64,000 nt of DNA from Muribaculaceae bacterium (GCA_910573745.1 CAJSYI010000009.1:1-64000), one strand, 5' to 3'; positions 35,440 to 45,113 are shown, counted from the first letter of the stretch. Numbers and translations are program-made. The notes: generated by a model not told the origin, from the sequence alone.

Positions 35440-36390
35440 ATGAGAAACAGCACGTCAGCATTCATGGAACGGTGCATGTACGCACTCCTTTTATCCATCT
35501 TCTTCCTCCTCTCTCTGTTTCCGCTGCGCCCCCTCTACTGCATCTCCGACGCGCTCGCATGGCTGCTGCACAGCGTGGTCAGGTACAGGCGCAAGGTGGT
35601 GGACGCCAACCTGCGCTCTTCCTTCCCCGACAAGACCGACGCCGAAATCAGACTCATCACGCGCCGCTTCTACCGTTTCCTGTCAGACTATTTCATGGAG
35701 ACGGTGAAGCTCACCACCATGGGGCGGCGGCAGATGTCGAGGCGCATGCGCTTCGAAGGGCTTGAAGAGGCCGACAAGGCCATGGCGGCCGGACATGACG
35801 TAACGCTTTATCTCGGCCACTACTGCAACTGGGAGTGGGTCAGCTCCCTCCCCGCGCATTTCTCGGCGGAGGCCGTCGGAGGCCAGATCTACCATCCCCT
35901 CGAGAACCGTGCCTCAGACCGTCTGTTCCTGCGCATCCGGAGCCGCTGGGGAGCCGTGTCCATACGCCTCCACGAGACATTGAAAGTCATCACACGCTGG
36001 CACCGCGAAGGCACAGTGTCGATGGTAGGATACATAGCCGACCAAGTGCCCGGCTACAACGGCATACACTGCTGGGTGGATTTCCTCAACCACGACACGC
36101 CGGTCTATTCAGGCCCTGAGCGCATAGCGCGGATGCAGCATTCCCAAGTCTATTACCTCGACATAAGGCGGCCCAGAAGAGGCTATTACATCGGAAAGTT
36201 CATCAAGATGGCCGACGATGCGGCGGAATGCGAAAAGTTCACCCTGACAAAAGAGTATTTCCGTCTGCTTGAGGAGTCGATAAGGCGCCAACCGCAGTAT
36301 TGGCTCTGGAGCCACCGCCGGTGGAAACGCACGCGGGCGGCATTCATGGCCCGCTTCCCCGACGCAGACGAACGCCTGCGCCGGCTCTGA
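35440..36390 (+). CDS. LpxL/HtrB-type lysophospholipid acyltransferase
   Basis: A protein of 316 residues with one N-terminal membrane segment (YALLLSIFFLLSLFPLRPLY) and the acyltransferase motif HYCNWEW (His-x4-Glu) in LYLGHYCNWEWVSSLP. Later blocks include WVDFLNHDTPVYSGPERIA. It probably adds a secondary acyl chain to lipid A or to a related lipid. ATG 35440 gives the better N-terminus; ATG 35404 overlaps the kinase gene. Gene order from psd to here suggests one envelope-lipid cluster. Confidence 0.8.
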   Translation: MRNSTSAFMERCMYALLLSIFFLLSLFPLRPLYCISDALAWLLHSVVRYRRKVVDANLRSSFPDKTDAEIRLITRRFYRFLSDYFMETVKLTTMGRRQMSRRMRFEGLEEADKAMAAGHDVTLYLGHYCNWEWVSSLPAHFSAEAVGGQIYHPLENRASDRLFLRIRSRWGAVSIRLHETLKVITRWHREGTVSMVGYIADQVPGYNGIHCWVDFLNHDTPVYSGPERIARMQHSQVYYLDIRRPRRGYYIGKFIKMADDAAECEKFTLTKEYFRLLEESIRRQPQYWLWSHRRWKRTRAAFMARFPDADERLRRL

Positions 36391-36439
36391 CATCCGCCAT
36401 AAAGCCGCATATAAGGTTGCGTGAACGGAAAAGTTTTGA

Positions 36440-36447
36440 TAACTTTG
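36440..36447 (+). promoter_or_regulatory. -7 box of the TPR regulator gene
   Basis: TAACTTTG lies 28 bases before ATG 36475 and makes the upstream in-frame ATG at 36421 unlikely. Confidence 0.6.
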
Positions 36448-36474
36448 CAAAACTTTTCCACCAACATCTTTCTA

Positions 36475-38250
36475 ATGAGATTCTTTTACATTGCCACACA
36501 CATCTTCTTATTGCTCATATCGTCAGTAGCCTGTTCGCGGTCAGACATTGCCGACAAGCTTTCCCGCGTGGAGGAATTGTCGGAATGCGATTCAGACTCG
36601 GCTCTTGCAATCATCGACTCCATCGACCCTTCAACCCTCGGTTCCGAATCGGAAAAGGCGAAATACGCACTGCTGCTGACTGCGATGAAAATCGACAACG
36701 GAAAGGTCTTGGGCAACGATTCGCTCATAGACATAGCCATTTCATACTATTCCAAGCACGATGCCACCTATGATCAGATGAGGGCATTGTACTACAAAGG
36801 GATATCCAACTATATGAAAGGCCGGCTCGCCAACGCCATAGTGCCTGCCACATGTTCCCGCGAACTTGCGATAAAGACAGACAACGATTACTGGCGGGCG
36901 AAGTCCACGGAACTCCTCGGAGCAATATTCAACTATTCCCAGAACAAAAAGGAAGCCATAAATTACTTCAAGGAAGCCGCCGATTACTATCAAAAGACCG
37001 GAAAGACCACCGAACACCGCCTCGCCCTATGCTACTTCGCCGTGGCAAAGAGCGGCAAAGAGCCAAATCCCGAAAGCATCGCAATGCTCGACAGCCTGCA
37101 CGCGCTCGCAAAGGCCGCGCCTTCAGACAGCATACTCATGTCGTACTGCTACAAGGAACTTCTGCCTATGTACCTGAGTTCAAACCGCAATGAGGACGCA
37201 GCATATGCCCTTCAGGAACTATCATCCCTGAAAATAAGACGCATATCCGATGCGCAGAAACATGCATATACGGCAAACCTCGCGCTGAATCTCGGCGACA
37301 CGGCAAAAGCCGCAAAAGAACTCCTGACAGCAGAGTCGCTGGCAAGAAGCGCGACGGAAAAAGTGCTGGCATACACCAACTACATCAACCTCTACAAAGC
37401 GGAAGGCCGTTTCCGCGAAGCGTTGGCATTGACCGACAGCATAATCCGTGCACAGAACCGAGGAATAGCCACTGTGATGAACCTGTCAGTAGTCGGAGAG
37501 CAGCGCGACTATTTCCGCGAAAAAGCCGAAAAAGAGGCGTTCCGTTCTGCCCGGCTGAAGGCATTCATCCTGTTCGGGGGGGTGGCTGTAATGCTTCTTG
37601 TGGCGTTTCTCATATACCGCCACAAGATGAAGATGAAAGTCAAGAAGGCGGAAATCGACAGCCGAATGAACGACATCCTGCGCCTGACAGAAAGCATAGA
37701 GAAGGAAAAGAGAAAAAAGGACAACGAAATCTCTTCGCTCACCGAATCCCTCAACGAAACCATCGAAAGGCAGAAGTCCGAGATACGAGAACTCGGCGAA
37801 ATCGTAGCCCGCAAAGAGACCGAACGCGTCCCGCCCGTGGCAGACGTCAGGATAGAAAGCCTCTTCAAGGAGCAATGGCGATTCCTCAACATGCTCTGCA
37901 ACGACTACTTCGAGAAAGGCGACTCCCCGAAGGCCCGCACCGGCATAATACACAGCATCGAAAAGGAAATCGAGAAACTGCGCAAGCCAAGCAACCTGCG
38001 CGACATCGAGAAGGCCGTGGACGAATGCCAGGGAGGAGTCGTAAGCCGCCTGCGTACGCAATGCCCGTTCCTGAAAGAGACCGACATCGTGTTCATAAGC
38101 CTGATATATGCAGGCCTGTCCCCGAAGGCCGTCTGCATATTCACCGACATCAAAATAAAATACTACTACAACAAGAAGAAACGCCTCACCGACAGAATCG
38201 AGGCGTCTGACGCTCCCGACAAAGACCTCTTCATCTCAAAGATGGCTTAG
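36475..38250 (+). CDS. Lipoprotein-type TPR membrane regulator with C-terminal DNA-binding-like domain
   Basis: A 591-residue protein: lipoprotein-type signal (LLISSVAC with Cys near residue 20), TPR-like helices (about 45-360), one transmembrane segment (about 372-392, AFILFGGVAVMLLVAFLIY), a long coiled coil (about 395-465) and a C-terminal helical domain. That domain resembles the LuxR-like end of the regulator at 22181, in TDIVFISLIYAGLSPKAVC and KIKYYYNKKKRLT. It is probably a membrane-bound transcription regulator. It has its own promoter and converges on lpxB. Confidence 0.7.
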   Translation: MRFFYIATHIFLLLISSVACSRSDIADKLSRVEELSECDSDSALAIIDSIDPSTLGSESEKAKYALLLTAMKIDNGKVLGNDSLIDIAISYYSKHDATYDQMRALYYKGISNYMKGRLANAIVPATCSRELAIKTDNDYWRAKSTELLGAIFNYSQNKKEAINYFKEAADYYQKTGKTTEHRLALCYFAVAKSGKEPNPESIAMLDSLHALAKAAPSDSILMSYCYKELLPMYLSSNRNEDAAYALQELSSLKIRRISDAQKHAYTANLALNLGDTAKAAKELLTAESLARSATEKVLAYTNYINLYKAEGRFREALALTDSIIRAQNRGIATVMNLSVVGEQRDYFREKAEKEAFRSARLKAFILFGGVAVMLLVAFLIYRHKMKMKVKKAEIDSRMNDILRLTESIEKEKRKKDNEISSLTESLNETIERQKSEIRELGEIVARKETERVPPVADVRIESLFKEQWRFLNMLCNDYFEKGDSPKARTGIIHSIEKEIEKLRKPSNLRDIEKAVDECQGGVVSRLRTQCPFLKETDIVFISLIYAGLSPKAVCIFTDIKIKYYYNKKKRLTDRIEASDAPDKDLFISKMA

Positions 38251-38306
38251 AGTGTGTTTGGAATTCTTCATTCAAGACTTTCAGAGTGTTTCTTTGACGC
38301 GCCTTT

Positions 38307-39707
38307 TCACTCGGACGTCTCCGTCCGGGGGCGCGGACGCGGTTTGCGTCTACGCGGCCTTGGACGCGGAGGCCCCGTCTGCTCCGCGGAATCAGCCACA
38401 TCAGGCTTCCGGCTCTCAGCGGCCACCGACTTCGTCTTCGGAGCGGCCTCTCCCTCGGTCTGCGGCCTGCGTCGGCGGGGCTTGCGTGGACGCGGAGCCG
38501 CATCCGCGTCGCAAGAGACTGAGGCAACCGACTGAACCGCCTCCGCGCCGGCCAAGGCACCGGCCGCCAGACCGGGCCTCAAAGAATCCACAAGGAGCTC
38601 TGCGGCATATTTTGAAGCCACGGAGGTGCCGAGTTTGCGCCTCATGGCTTTGTAGCTGTTCACCTGCCATTCGCGCTGAGGCGAATTCTGGAGAAGGGAA
38701 GAAAGCTCACGCGCTATGGAATCGACCGTGCAGTTATGCACAAGAAGCTCCGGGACCACCTGATTGCCCACTATCAGGTTGGGCAGCGACACATACTTCA
38801 CTTTCAGCAGCTTTTCCATTATCTTGTAGGAAAGCTTCTTTCCGTTGGCACGGTAGCACACCACCTGCGGCGTCCCTACCAAAGCGGTCTCAAGCGTGGC
38901 GGTGCCGGAAGTAACAAGCGCGGCACGCGAATACTTCAGAAGAGTCGGCGTGCACCCGAACACGACCGGAAGCCCCGGATCCTGAGCCGTCTCACGGTAG
39001 AAGCGTTCGGGAACCGCCGGAGCGGCGGCCACGACATAGCGGAACTCCGGAAAGCGTTTCGCCGCCTCAATCATAAGCGGCAGGTTGTTGCGTATCTCAC
39101 CCTTCCTCGACCCCGGGAGAAGGGCTATCAGCGGCCTGTCGTCCCCGCCGAGACCCTGACGCTCGATGAAATGCTTCACCGGAGGAAGGTGCCCGAGCGC
39201 ATAGTCCATCTCCTGCACCGAGGGATTACCGACGTACACGGCCTTATAGCCATGGCGCGCATAGAACGCCACCTCGAACGGCAATATGGAATACATCGAA
39301 GACACATGCTTCTTTATCTTCTTGACTCGCCATTCCTTCCAGGCCCACACCTTGGGCGAGATGTAATAGTCCGCACGTATGCCGCGGCGATGCGCATATC
39401 TGGCAAGCTTAAGGTTGAAGCCCGGATAGTCCACGAGCACAAGCACGTCCGGACGGAAAGCGTCAAGCAGACGCTTGGCCTTCTTCAGGTTGCCGAAAAT
39501 GCGCGGCAGCCTCCTCAGCACCTCGCTGAATCCCATCACGTTCATCTGGTCGTAATGCAGATCGGGCTTGCACCGCGCGGCCTTGGCCATGAGGTCGCCT
39601 CCGAAAAAGCGGATCTCCGCAGCCGGATCCAATTCGCGGATTGAGCTGATGAGATGCGAGGCATGCAGGTCGCCCGAAGCCTCGCCGGCTATGAACATAT
39701 ATTTCAT
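38307..39707 (-). CDS. lpxB: Lipid-A-disaccharide synthase with basic C-terminal tail
   Basis: A 466-residue glycosyltransferase joining UDP-diacylglucosamine and lipid X in lipid A synthesis. The core (1-380) shows the family opening YMFIAGEASGDLHASHL, FGGDLMA, DYPGFNLKLARYAHRRG, SPKVWAWKEWRVKKI and the sugar-nucleotide block TSGTATLETAL. The enzyme normally ends near residue 380. Here an 85-residue tail rich in Arg, Pro and Lys (KPRRRRPQ, RPRPRRRKPRPRPR) is added in frame. Whether the tail is functional is unknown. Confidence 0.9.
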   Translation of the reverse strand: MKYMFIAGEASGDLHASHLISSIRELDPAAEIRFFGGDLMAKAARCKPDLHYDQMNVMGFSEVLRRLPRIFGNLKKAKRLLDAFRPDVLVLVDYPGFNLKLARYAHRRGIRADYYISPKVWAWKEWRVKKIKKHVSSMYSILPFEVAFYARHGYKAVYVGNPSVQEMDYALGHLPPVKHFIERQGLGGDDRPLIALLPGSRKGEIRNNLPLMIEAAKRFPEFRYVVAAAPAVPERFYRETAQDPGLPVVFGCTPTLLKYSRAALVTSGTATLETALVGTPQVVCYRANGKKLSYKIMEKLLKVKYVSLPNLIVGNQVVPELLVHNCTVDSIARELSSLLQNSPQREWQVNSYKAMRRKLGTSVASKYAAELLVDSLRPGLAAGALAGAEAVQSVASVSCDADAAPRPRKPRRRRPQTEGEAAPKTKSVAAESRKPDVADSAEQTGPPRPRPRRRKPRPRPRTETSE

Positions 39708-39830
39708 CTCGGTTATTTGTCTAAATTCTCAGAAAACACGTCCTGATCAGTGCCATGCACTTTGCATGTCATTGTGTGCCCGGAGCGCTTCGGGCATACA
39801 ATAATACGTATGCACGGGCGTTTTTCGTAT

Positions 39831-41294
39831 ATGGCAAACGCACGAATTTTCCTGTTATCGATAATAGCCGCGCTCGGACTCGCCGTCAGCTCCTGCATCA
39901 CCGACGACTTCACCACATCTTCGTCCGATGTCCTGGCATTCTCCACCGACACGCTCACGTTCGACACGGTATTCACCGACCTCGGCACGCCTACAGCCCG
40001 CCTGAAGGTCTACAACCGCGCAAAGAAATCCATCAACATATCGTCGATACGCTTCAAGAACCCGGAATCGGAATTCCAGCTCAACGTGGACGGAATGAGC
40101 GGGGTCGATTTCCACGACGTGGAGATACGCGGGAAAGACTCGATCTATGTCTTCGTGGAATGCTTCATACCGCCAAGCGAATCCAATGAGCCGCATCTCG
40201 TGGAAGACCAGCTTGTCTTCGTCACCAACGGCGTGCAGCAGGAAGTGCAGGTGGAAGCCTACGGGCAGAACGTCAACCGCCTGCGCGGCATCACCCTGAC
40301 CGAGGACACGCGCCTCACCACCGAACGCCCTTACGTGGTCTTCGACTCGCTCGTGGTGGCCCAAGGAGCCACGCTCTCAATCGGCCCCGGGGTCAAGCTC
40401 CTGTTCCACGACAAGGCCAGGCTCATAGTGAACGGCCGCCTCGATGCCGTAGGCGAACCCGGAAAGATGATAGACATGCGCGGCGACAGGCTCGACAATG
40501 TGCTGCCCGACGTCGGATATGACATCCTTGCCGGGCAATGGACCGGAATCAGGTTCGCACCGGGGTCATTCGACAACCGGATGGAATACGTAGACATGCG
40601 TTCAACCTCCGAAGGGATAAGGATCGACTCATGCGGCGACACGGACAGGCAGAAGCTGGTTCTGCGCAATTCCTGGCTCCACAACTCGCAGTCCTCCGTG
40701 CTCGACAGCCGATATGCAAAAGTGGATGCCTACGGCGTGTGCTTCTCCGAGGCCGCGGATGCCGTGGTGCGGCTCACCGGCGGCAGACACGAGTTCATAC
40801 AATGCACCATCTCCAACTATTACCTCTTCTCGGCGGTCTCAGAGCCTCTGCTGAGCCTGTACCACTGTCTTCCCGAATCCGGCGTTCCGGCCAACGACAA
40901 CCCGCTCATGCGCGCATCGTTCGAGAACTGCATCGTCTATGGGCTCGGCTCCGACATCAACGAAGGCGACCTCACCGGCTCGCAGGTCTTCCTGCGCAAC
41001 GTGCTCCTGAAATCGGAAGGGACTGACGACGACAACTTCATCAACTGCCTTTGGGGCGAAGATCCCCTCTTCTACACCGTGCGCTCAGACTATTACTTCA
41101 ACTACCGTCTGAAACCCGACTCCCCGGCAATCGGGGCAGGCAACCGGGAATACGTCAACGACCCGACACTCTATGATATGGACGGCCTCAACCGGCTTGC
41201 CGACGGCAACCCCGCGCTCGGGGCCTACGTCTTCGTCCCCGAAGAGAACCCCGAAGCCCTGCGCCGCCACCGCCTCGCGCGCCCACGCCGCTGA
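39831..41294 (+). CDS. Lipoprotein with right-handed beta-helix domain
   Basis: A 487-residue lipoprotein (signal ending SSC near residue 21) with an immunoglobulin-like N-terminal part (about 35-140, where DTVFTDLGTPTARLKVYNRAKKSI is split by no gaps) and parallel beta-helix repeats (about 150-420). The end resembles a pectate-lyase-like or LPXTG-lacking cell-surface carbohydrate protein. I recognise the shape but not a specific enzyme. ATG 39831 places the lipobox correctly; two upstream in-frame ATGs are less likely. Confidence 0.65.
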   Translation: MANARIFLLSIIAALGLAVSSCITDDFTTSSSDVLAFSTDTLTFDTVFTDLGTPTARLKVYNRAKKSINISSIRFKNPESEFQLNVDGMSGVDFHDVEIRGKDSIYVFVECFIPPSESNEPHLVEDQLVFVTNGVQQEVQVEAYGQNVNRLRGITLTEDTRLTTERPYVVFDSLVVAQGATLSIGPGVKLLFHDKARLIVNGRLDAVGEPGKMIDMRGDRLDNVLPDVGYDILAGQWTGIRFAPGSFDNRMEYVDMRSTSEGIRIDSCGDTDRQKLVLRNSWLHNSQSSVLDSRYAKVDAYGVCFSEAADAVVRLTGGRHEFIQCTISNYYLFSAVSEPLLSLYHCLPESGVPANDNPLMRASFENCIVYGLGSDINEGDLTGSQVFLRNVLLKSEGTDDDNFINCLWGEDPLFYTVRSDYYFNYRLKPDSPAIGAGNREYVNDPTLYDMDGLNRLADGNPALGAYVFVPEENPEALRRHRLARPRR

Positions 41295-41318
41295 CCCCCT
41301 GCACACTACAGAACGCCA

Positions 41319-42237
41319 ATGAAACGCACATACATACGCACAGCCTTCACCGCGATTGCCCATACGCGGAGTTGCTGACGATTTCGAATCATACAGGACG
41401 TTTGACGTCAACCGCGCAGGCGAATAGACCATCATCGATGAAGACCAGTCTCCAGGCTGCGGCACATCCTACTTCTTCCCCGGCAGCAACGGCCCGATGG
41501 GATGGGTTGTGATGTAACCTGCCGCAATACCGAGAATCGGCGGAGGCACCAACAAAGACCGCTTCCCCGCATACTCCGGCGAAAAGATGATGATGGCATA
41601 CAACCCCGCTTCGGGCGACAATATGGACTGGCTCATAACCCCTGAGCTTTCAGGTCGAGCCCACGAGGTCAGCTTTATGGCACGCGCAGAGTCCAAAAAG
41701 GCCGGACGCGAGATGTTCGAGGTCTATTATTCGACCTCCGGCAACACGCTTGCCGACATGGAACGCCTCGACAACGTGGACCATCGCACCTCGCTCGAAG
41801 GCTGGTCGGAATTCAAGTTCCAGGTGCCTGAAGGCGCGAAATACTTTGCGGTGCGTTGCGTAAGCCACAGCCGTCTTTGCATGCACATCGACGATTTCAA
41901 GTACGAAAGCGCCCCCACACCGCTCAAGGTCAAGTTCATCGGCTACAACATATACCGCGACGGTCTGAGCATCAACGACGAGCCATTCACATCGCCGTCA
42001 TATCTTGACAGCTCCGTGGCCGAAGACGAGACGCACAAATACACCGTGCGCGTTGTCTACGACCGTGGCGAATCAGACCATTCCAACGAAGTATCGATAA
42101 CCCGCAGCGGCATCGACACTATAGGCATCGACGCGGAAGAAGGCCAATACTACGATCTCCTCGGGCGCAAGGCTTCCAAGACCGGCAACAAGAACGAGAT
42201 CATAGTGAAGCAAGGAACGAAAGTGATACGCAAGTGA
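41319..42237 (+). pseudogene. Decayed T9SS-type choice-of-anchor J protein
   Basis: A start with signal-like MKRTYIRTAFTAIA is followed by a frameshift. Then one frame runs through DDFESYRTFDVNRAGE, a TAG stop at 41425, more sequence, a TAA at 41515 and on to 42234. It resembles jelly-roll (choice-of-anchor J) proteins such as the one at 51978 and ends in a T9SS-like sorting region (YYDLLGRKASKTG, VIRK). Two stops plus a frameshift mean it is not functional as one protein; the last 216 codons remain open from ATG 41587. Confidence 0.75.
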
Positions 42238-42272
42238 TCCGTGCTTACGCAATCCACAAACATTAATAAACT

Positions 42273-42301
42273 GGCGGCCCGTCTTTTTTAGACGGGCCGC
42301 C
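42273..42301. terminator. Bidirectional intrinsic terminator
   Basis: Perfect 12-bp arms GGCGGCCCGTCT and AGACGGGCCGCC around a T-rich 5-base loop, between the plus-strand pseudogene and the minus-strand birA gene. Confidence 0.75.
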
Positions 42302-42326
42302 TATCTTTTCCTTTTCCCATCCCAAG

Positions 42327-43061
42327 TCAAAGGATGAATTCCACCTGCTTGAAAAGATATCCACGCATGCTCCCGTCTACGAGGCGCAGATGCAGAGGGC
42401 CGTCTGGGTCTATGCCCGCTATCGATGCCTCGAAGGCCTCTCCTGTCGCCGTGTCGCGGAAAGGATAAGCCTTGCCGTCGCCGCGCCACAGCCTTCCGGA
42501 AAATTCCTTATGCACCCTCTGCCTCCCCTCTTCGTCGGCGATGCGTGAAAATGCCGATTCGAGCCTTCGCACCATCTCGTCCCTTACGGCTGCGAGCTGA
42601 GTCTCCCGGCCGAGCAGCTGCCACATCGACACCGGATTGGGCGCGGGACTCAGAAAACGCTTCTGGTTGACGTTGACGCCCGCCCCAGCTATGGTGTGCA
42701 TCAGCTCCGCACCCATCAGGGAATGCTCTATGAGGATGCCGCATATCTTCCGGTCGCCGACGTATATGTCGTTGGGCCATTTAACTTTCGCCTCCACCCC
42801 GAACGCACCGAGCGTGTCGGCCACGGCAAGAGCCACAGCCTCGCTGACAGCGAACTGCCTGCGTGCCGGGAACCCGTGAAGCCTTACGAAAACGGAGAAG
42901 GTCAGGTTCGCGCCTGGCTCCGACTCCCAGGAGTTGCCCCGCTGGCCGCGTCCGGCCGTCTGCGCACGCGCAACGACCATCGACGGAGACACCAGCGACC
43001 CGGCATTCTCCTTGACATAGTCATTGGTGCTTCTGACTGATTCGAGTTCTATAAGCTTCAT
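42327..43061 (-). CDS. birA: Biotin-[acetyl-CoA-carboxylase] ligase
   Basis: A 244-residue enzyme that attaches biotin to carboxylases. It has the biotinyl-AMP motif AGRGQRGNSWESE near 41-53, then KWPNDIYVGDRKICGILIE (split here from its continuation) and the C-terminal SH3-like domain. It lacks the DNA-binding N-terminus of E. coli BirA, as is usual in this phylum. ATG 43061 overlaps the tsaE stop (ATGA), so the two are one operon. Confidence 0.9.
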   Translation of the reverse strand: MKLIELESVRSTNDYVKENAGSLVSPSMVVARAQTAGRGQRGNSWESEPGANLTFSVFVRLHGFPARRQFAVSEAVALAVADTLGAFGVEAKVKWPNDIYVGDRKICGILIEHSLMGAELMHTIAGAGVNVNQKRFLSPAPNPVSMWQLLGRETQLAAVRDEMVRRLESAFSRIADEEGRQRVHKEFSGRLWRGDGKAYPFRDTATGEAFEASIAGIDPDGPLHLRLVDGSMRGYLFKQVEFIL

Positions 43062-43483
43062 AGGCCTTTTATGTCTATTGTCCGGGAACCCGTGCCGGAA
43101 TCGACCGTGATCTCCACATCGACGGTTCCGGGAGGAAGAATCGGCTCCACGACTTCCGGCCATTCCACGAAGCAATAGCAGCCAGAATAGAAATAGTCTT
43201 CCGCCCCGATGTCGAAAGCCTCTTCCGGCGATTCGAGGCGGTAGAAGTCAAAATGGCATATCGGTTCGCCGCTCGTGCGCGAACGGTACTCGTTGAGGAT
43301 GCTGAAAGTGGGGCTGGCGCTCTCGTCGCCGACGCCGAGCCGGCGGCACAGCTCCGCGATGAAGGTGGTCTTCCCCGCCCCCATCTGCGCATGGAAAGCG
43401 AAGACACGGTGTCCTTTGGCCGCCTCCAGGAATTTTTCGGCCGCCGCAGACAGCCCCTCGATTGAATCTACTACAATTTTCAT
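43058..43483 (-). CDS. tsaE: tRNA t6A-biosynthesis ATPase
   Basis: A 141-residue P-loop ATPase with Walker A GAGKTT near residues 36-41, the switch-like SPTFSILNEY and HFDFYRL with conserved aromatic residues, and VEWPE near 105. TsaE works with TsaB and TsaD to make threonylcarbamoyladenosine at position 37 of tRNAs. It precedes birA with a 4-base overlap. Confidence 0.9.
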   Translation of the reverse strand: MKIVVDSIEGLSAAAEKFLEAAKGHRVFAFHAQMGAGKTTFIAELCRRLGVGDESASPTFSILNEYRSRTSGEPICHFDFYRLESPEEAFDIGAEDYFYSGCYCFVEWPEVVEPILPPGTVDVEITVDSGTGSRTIDIKGL

Positions 43484-43514
43484 GACGCAAAATTACAAAA
43501 AATCCGCTAAATGT

Positions 43515-43545
43515 TTGGCCGTTACCGTGAATTGGATTACTTTTG
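43515..43545 (+). promoter_or_regulatory. Promoter of the carboxynorspermidine synthase gene
   Basis: TTG at 43515-43517 and TACTTTTG at 43538-43545 are 20 bases apart; ATG 43582 follows. Confidence 0.6.
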
Positions 43546-43581
43546 CAGATTAAGACACAAACAAACTCAAATATACTGTTA

Positions 43582-44784
43582 ATGGGAAAAGCATTGATCA
43601 TCGGCGCAGGCGGCGTCGGAACGGTAGTTGCCCACAAATGCGCGCAACATCCCGAAGTGTTTGAAGAGATCGTGATCGCTTCACGGACAATCGCCAAATG
43701 CGACGCGCTCGCCAAGAGAATCGGAGCAAAGAACATCTCGACCGATTGCGTGGACGCAGACAGCGTGGAGCAGCTTGTGGAGCTTTTCAACCGCCACAGG
43801 CCCGACATCTGCATCAACGTGGCCCTCCCCTACCAAGACCTCACTATCATGGAGGCATGCCTGCAGACCGGGGTCAACTACCTCGACACGGCCAACTACG
43901 AGCCTAAGGACGAGGCGCATTTCGAGTATTCCTGGCAATGGGCATACCGCGAACGCTTCGAGAAGGCCGGACTGACGGCAATCCTCGGATGCGGCTTCGA
44001 CCCGGGAGTGTCGGCGATATTCGTGGCCTACGCGGCAAAACACCATTTCTCCGAAATGCAGTATCTCGACATCGTGGACTGCAATGCCGGAAACCACGGA
44101 AAGGCTTTCGCCACCAACTTCAACCCCGAAATCAACATACGCGAAATCACCCAGAAGGGCAAATACTGGCAGGACGGCAGATGGGTAGAGACCGGAAACC
44201 TCGAAATCCACCGCCCGCTCACATATCCCAACATCGGCGAACGCGAATCATATCTCCTTTACCACGAAGAGCTTGAATCGCTCGTGCAGAACTTCCCGAC
44301 CATACGCCGCGCACGCTTCTGGATGACATTCGGGCAGGAATACCTAACCCACCTCCGTGTGATACAGGACATCGGCATGGCACGCATCGACCCGGTGATG
44401 TACGAAGGGAAGGAAATAGTGCCCATCCAGTTCCTGAAAGCCGTTCTCCCCGACCCCGGAAGCCTCGGAGAGAACTACACGGGAGAGACCTCCATCGGCT
44501 GCCGCATCCGAGGAATCGACAAGGAAGGCAAGGAATCGACCTACTACATCTACAACAACTGTTCGCATGAGGCCGCCTACAAGGAGACCGGGGCGCAGGC
44601 CGTGAGCTACACCACCGGCGTGCCGGCCATGGTGGGAGCCTACATGTTCCTGACCGGGAAATGGGTGATGCCCGGCGTGCACAACGTAGAGGAGTTCGAT
44701 CCCGACCCGTTCCTGGAGATGCTCGCCGCCTCCGGGCTCCCATGGAGCGTCGTCACCGACGGCGACATCGAGCTTGAGGCCTGA
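43582..44784 (+). CDS. Saccharopine dehydrogenase-family carboxynorspermidine synthase
   Basis: A 400-residue NAD(P)-dependent enzyme with the Rossmann start MGKALIIGAGGVGTVVAHKC and family blocks LPYQDLTIMEACLQTGVNYLDTANYE (in part), ILGCGFDPGVSAIFVAYAAKH, TGVPAMVGAYMFLTGKW. In Bacteroidota this group usually performs carboxynorspermidine or carboxyspermidine formation in the alternative spermidine pathway. No decarboxylase is next to it. An upstream in-frame extension of 13 codons is ignored because it begins inside the promoter. Confidence 0.8.
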   Translation: MGKALIIGAGGVGTVVAHKCAQHPEVFEEIVIASRTIAKCDALAKRIGAKNISTDCVDADSVEQLVELFNRHRPDICINVALPYQDLTIMEACLQTGVNYLDTANYEPKDEAHFEYSWQWAYRERFEKAGLTAILGCGFDPGVSAIFVAYAAKHHFSEMQYLDIVDCNAGNHGKAFATNFNPEINIREITQKGKYWQDGRWVETGNLEIHRPLTYPNIGERESYLLYHEELESLVQNFPTIRRARFWMTFGQEYLTHLRVIQDIGMARIDPVMYEGKEIVPIQFLKAVLPDPGSLGENYTGETSIGCRIRGIDKEGKESTYYIYNNCSHEAAYKETGAQAVSYTTGVPAMVGAYMFLTGKWVMPGVHNVEEFDPDPFLEMLAASGLPWSVVTDGDIELEA

Positions 44785-44811
44785 CAACCCGCAAAAGGCA
44801 CGAAACCATAC

Positions 44812-44860
44812 CCACGCCCTGCCACGGACTTGAAAAACATCCGCGGCAGGGCGTGGCCTT
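44812..44860 (+). terminator. Intrinsic terminator
   Basis: Perfect 12-bp arms CCACGCCCTGCC and GGCAGGGCGTGG around a 21-base loop, followed by CCTTTTCC. Confidence 0.65.
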
Positions 44861-45009
44861 TTCCGTATTCTTCACAAGCCCACTGTCCATATCCGTCTCT
44901 CCAGCCCCACTTTTCACGCAATCGACTGCAGGCCACCGCATTACCCCCCCGATTAAAAAAAATCGTTAAAAAGTTTGCGTCAAATAGCAATCATATCAGA
45001 AAAAAACAC

Positions 45010-45017
45010 TAACTTTG
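45010..45017 (+). promoter_or_regulatory. -7 box of the first secreted-protein operon
   Basis: TAACTTTG, about 96 bases before the ATG at 45114. No TTG is found at the usual upstream distance. Confidence 0.5.
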
Positions 45018-45113
45018 GCACATCAAATACAGACGACTTTTCACAGCCAGAACGTTTATCACGTTCAATAATGGCAAAAACCTGAAAACAAAAAACTCAA
45101 ACTACTATAATTT

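Larger units (their letters stand above)
44785..45113. other. Intergenic region with terminator and leader
   Basis: Holds the terminator hairpin at 44812-44856, an AT-rich stretch and the -7 box at 45010-45017 for the secreted-protein operon, leaving a leader of about 90 bases. No gene is seen. Confidence 0.5.
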
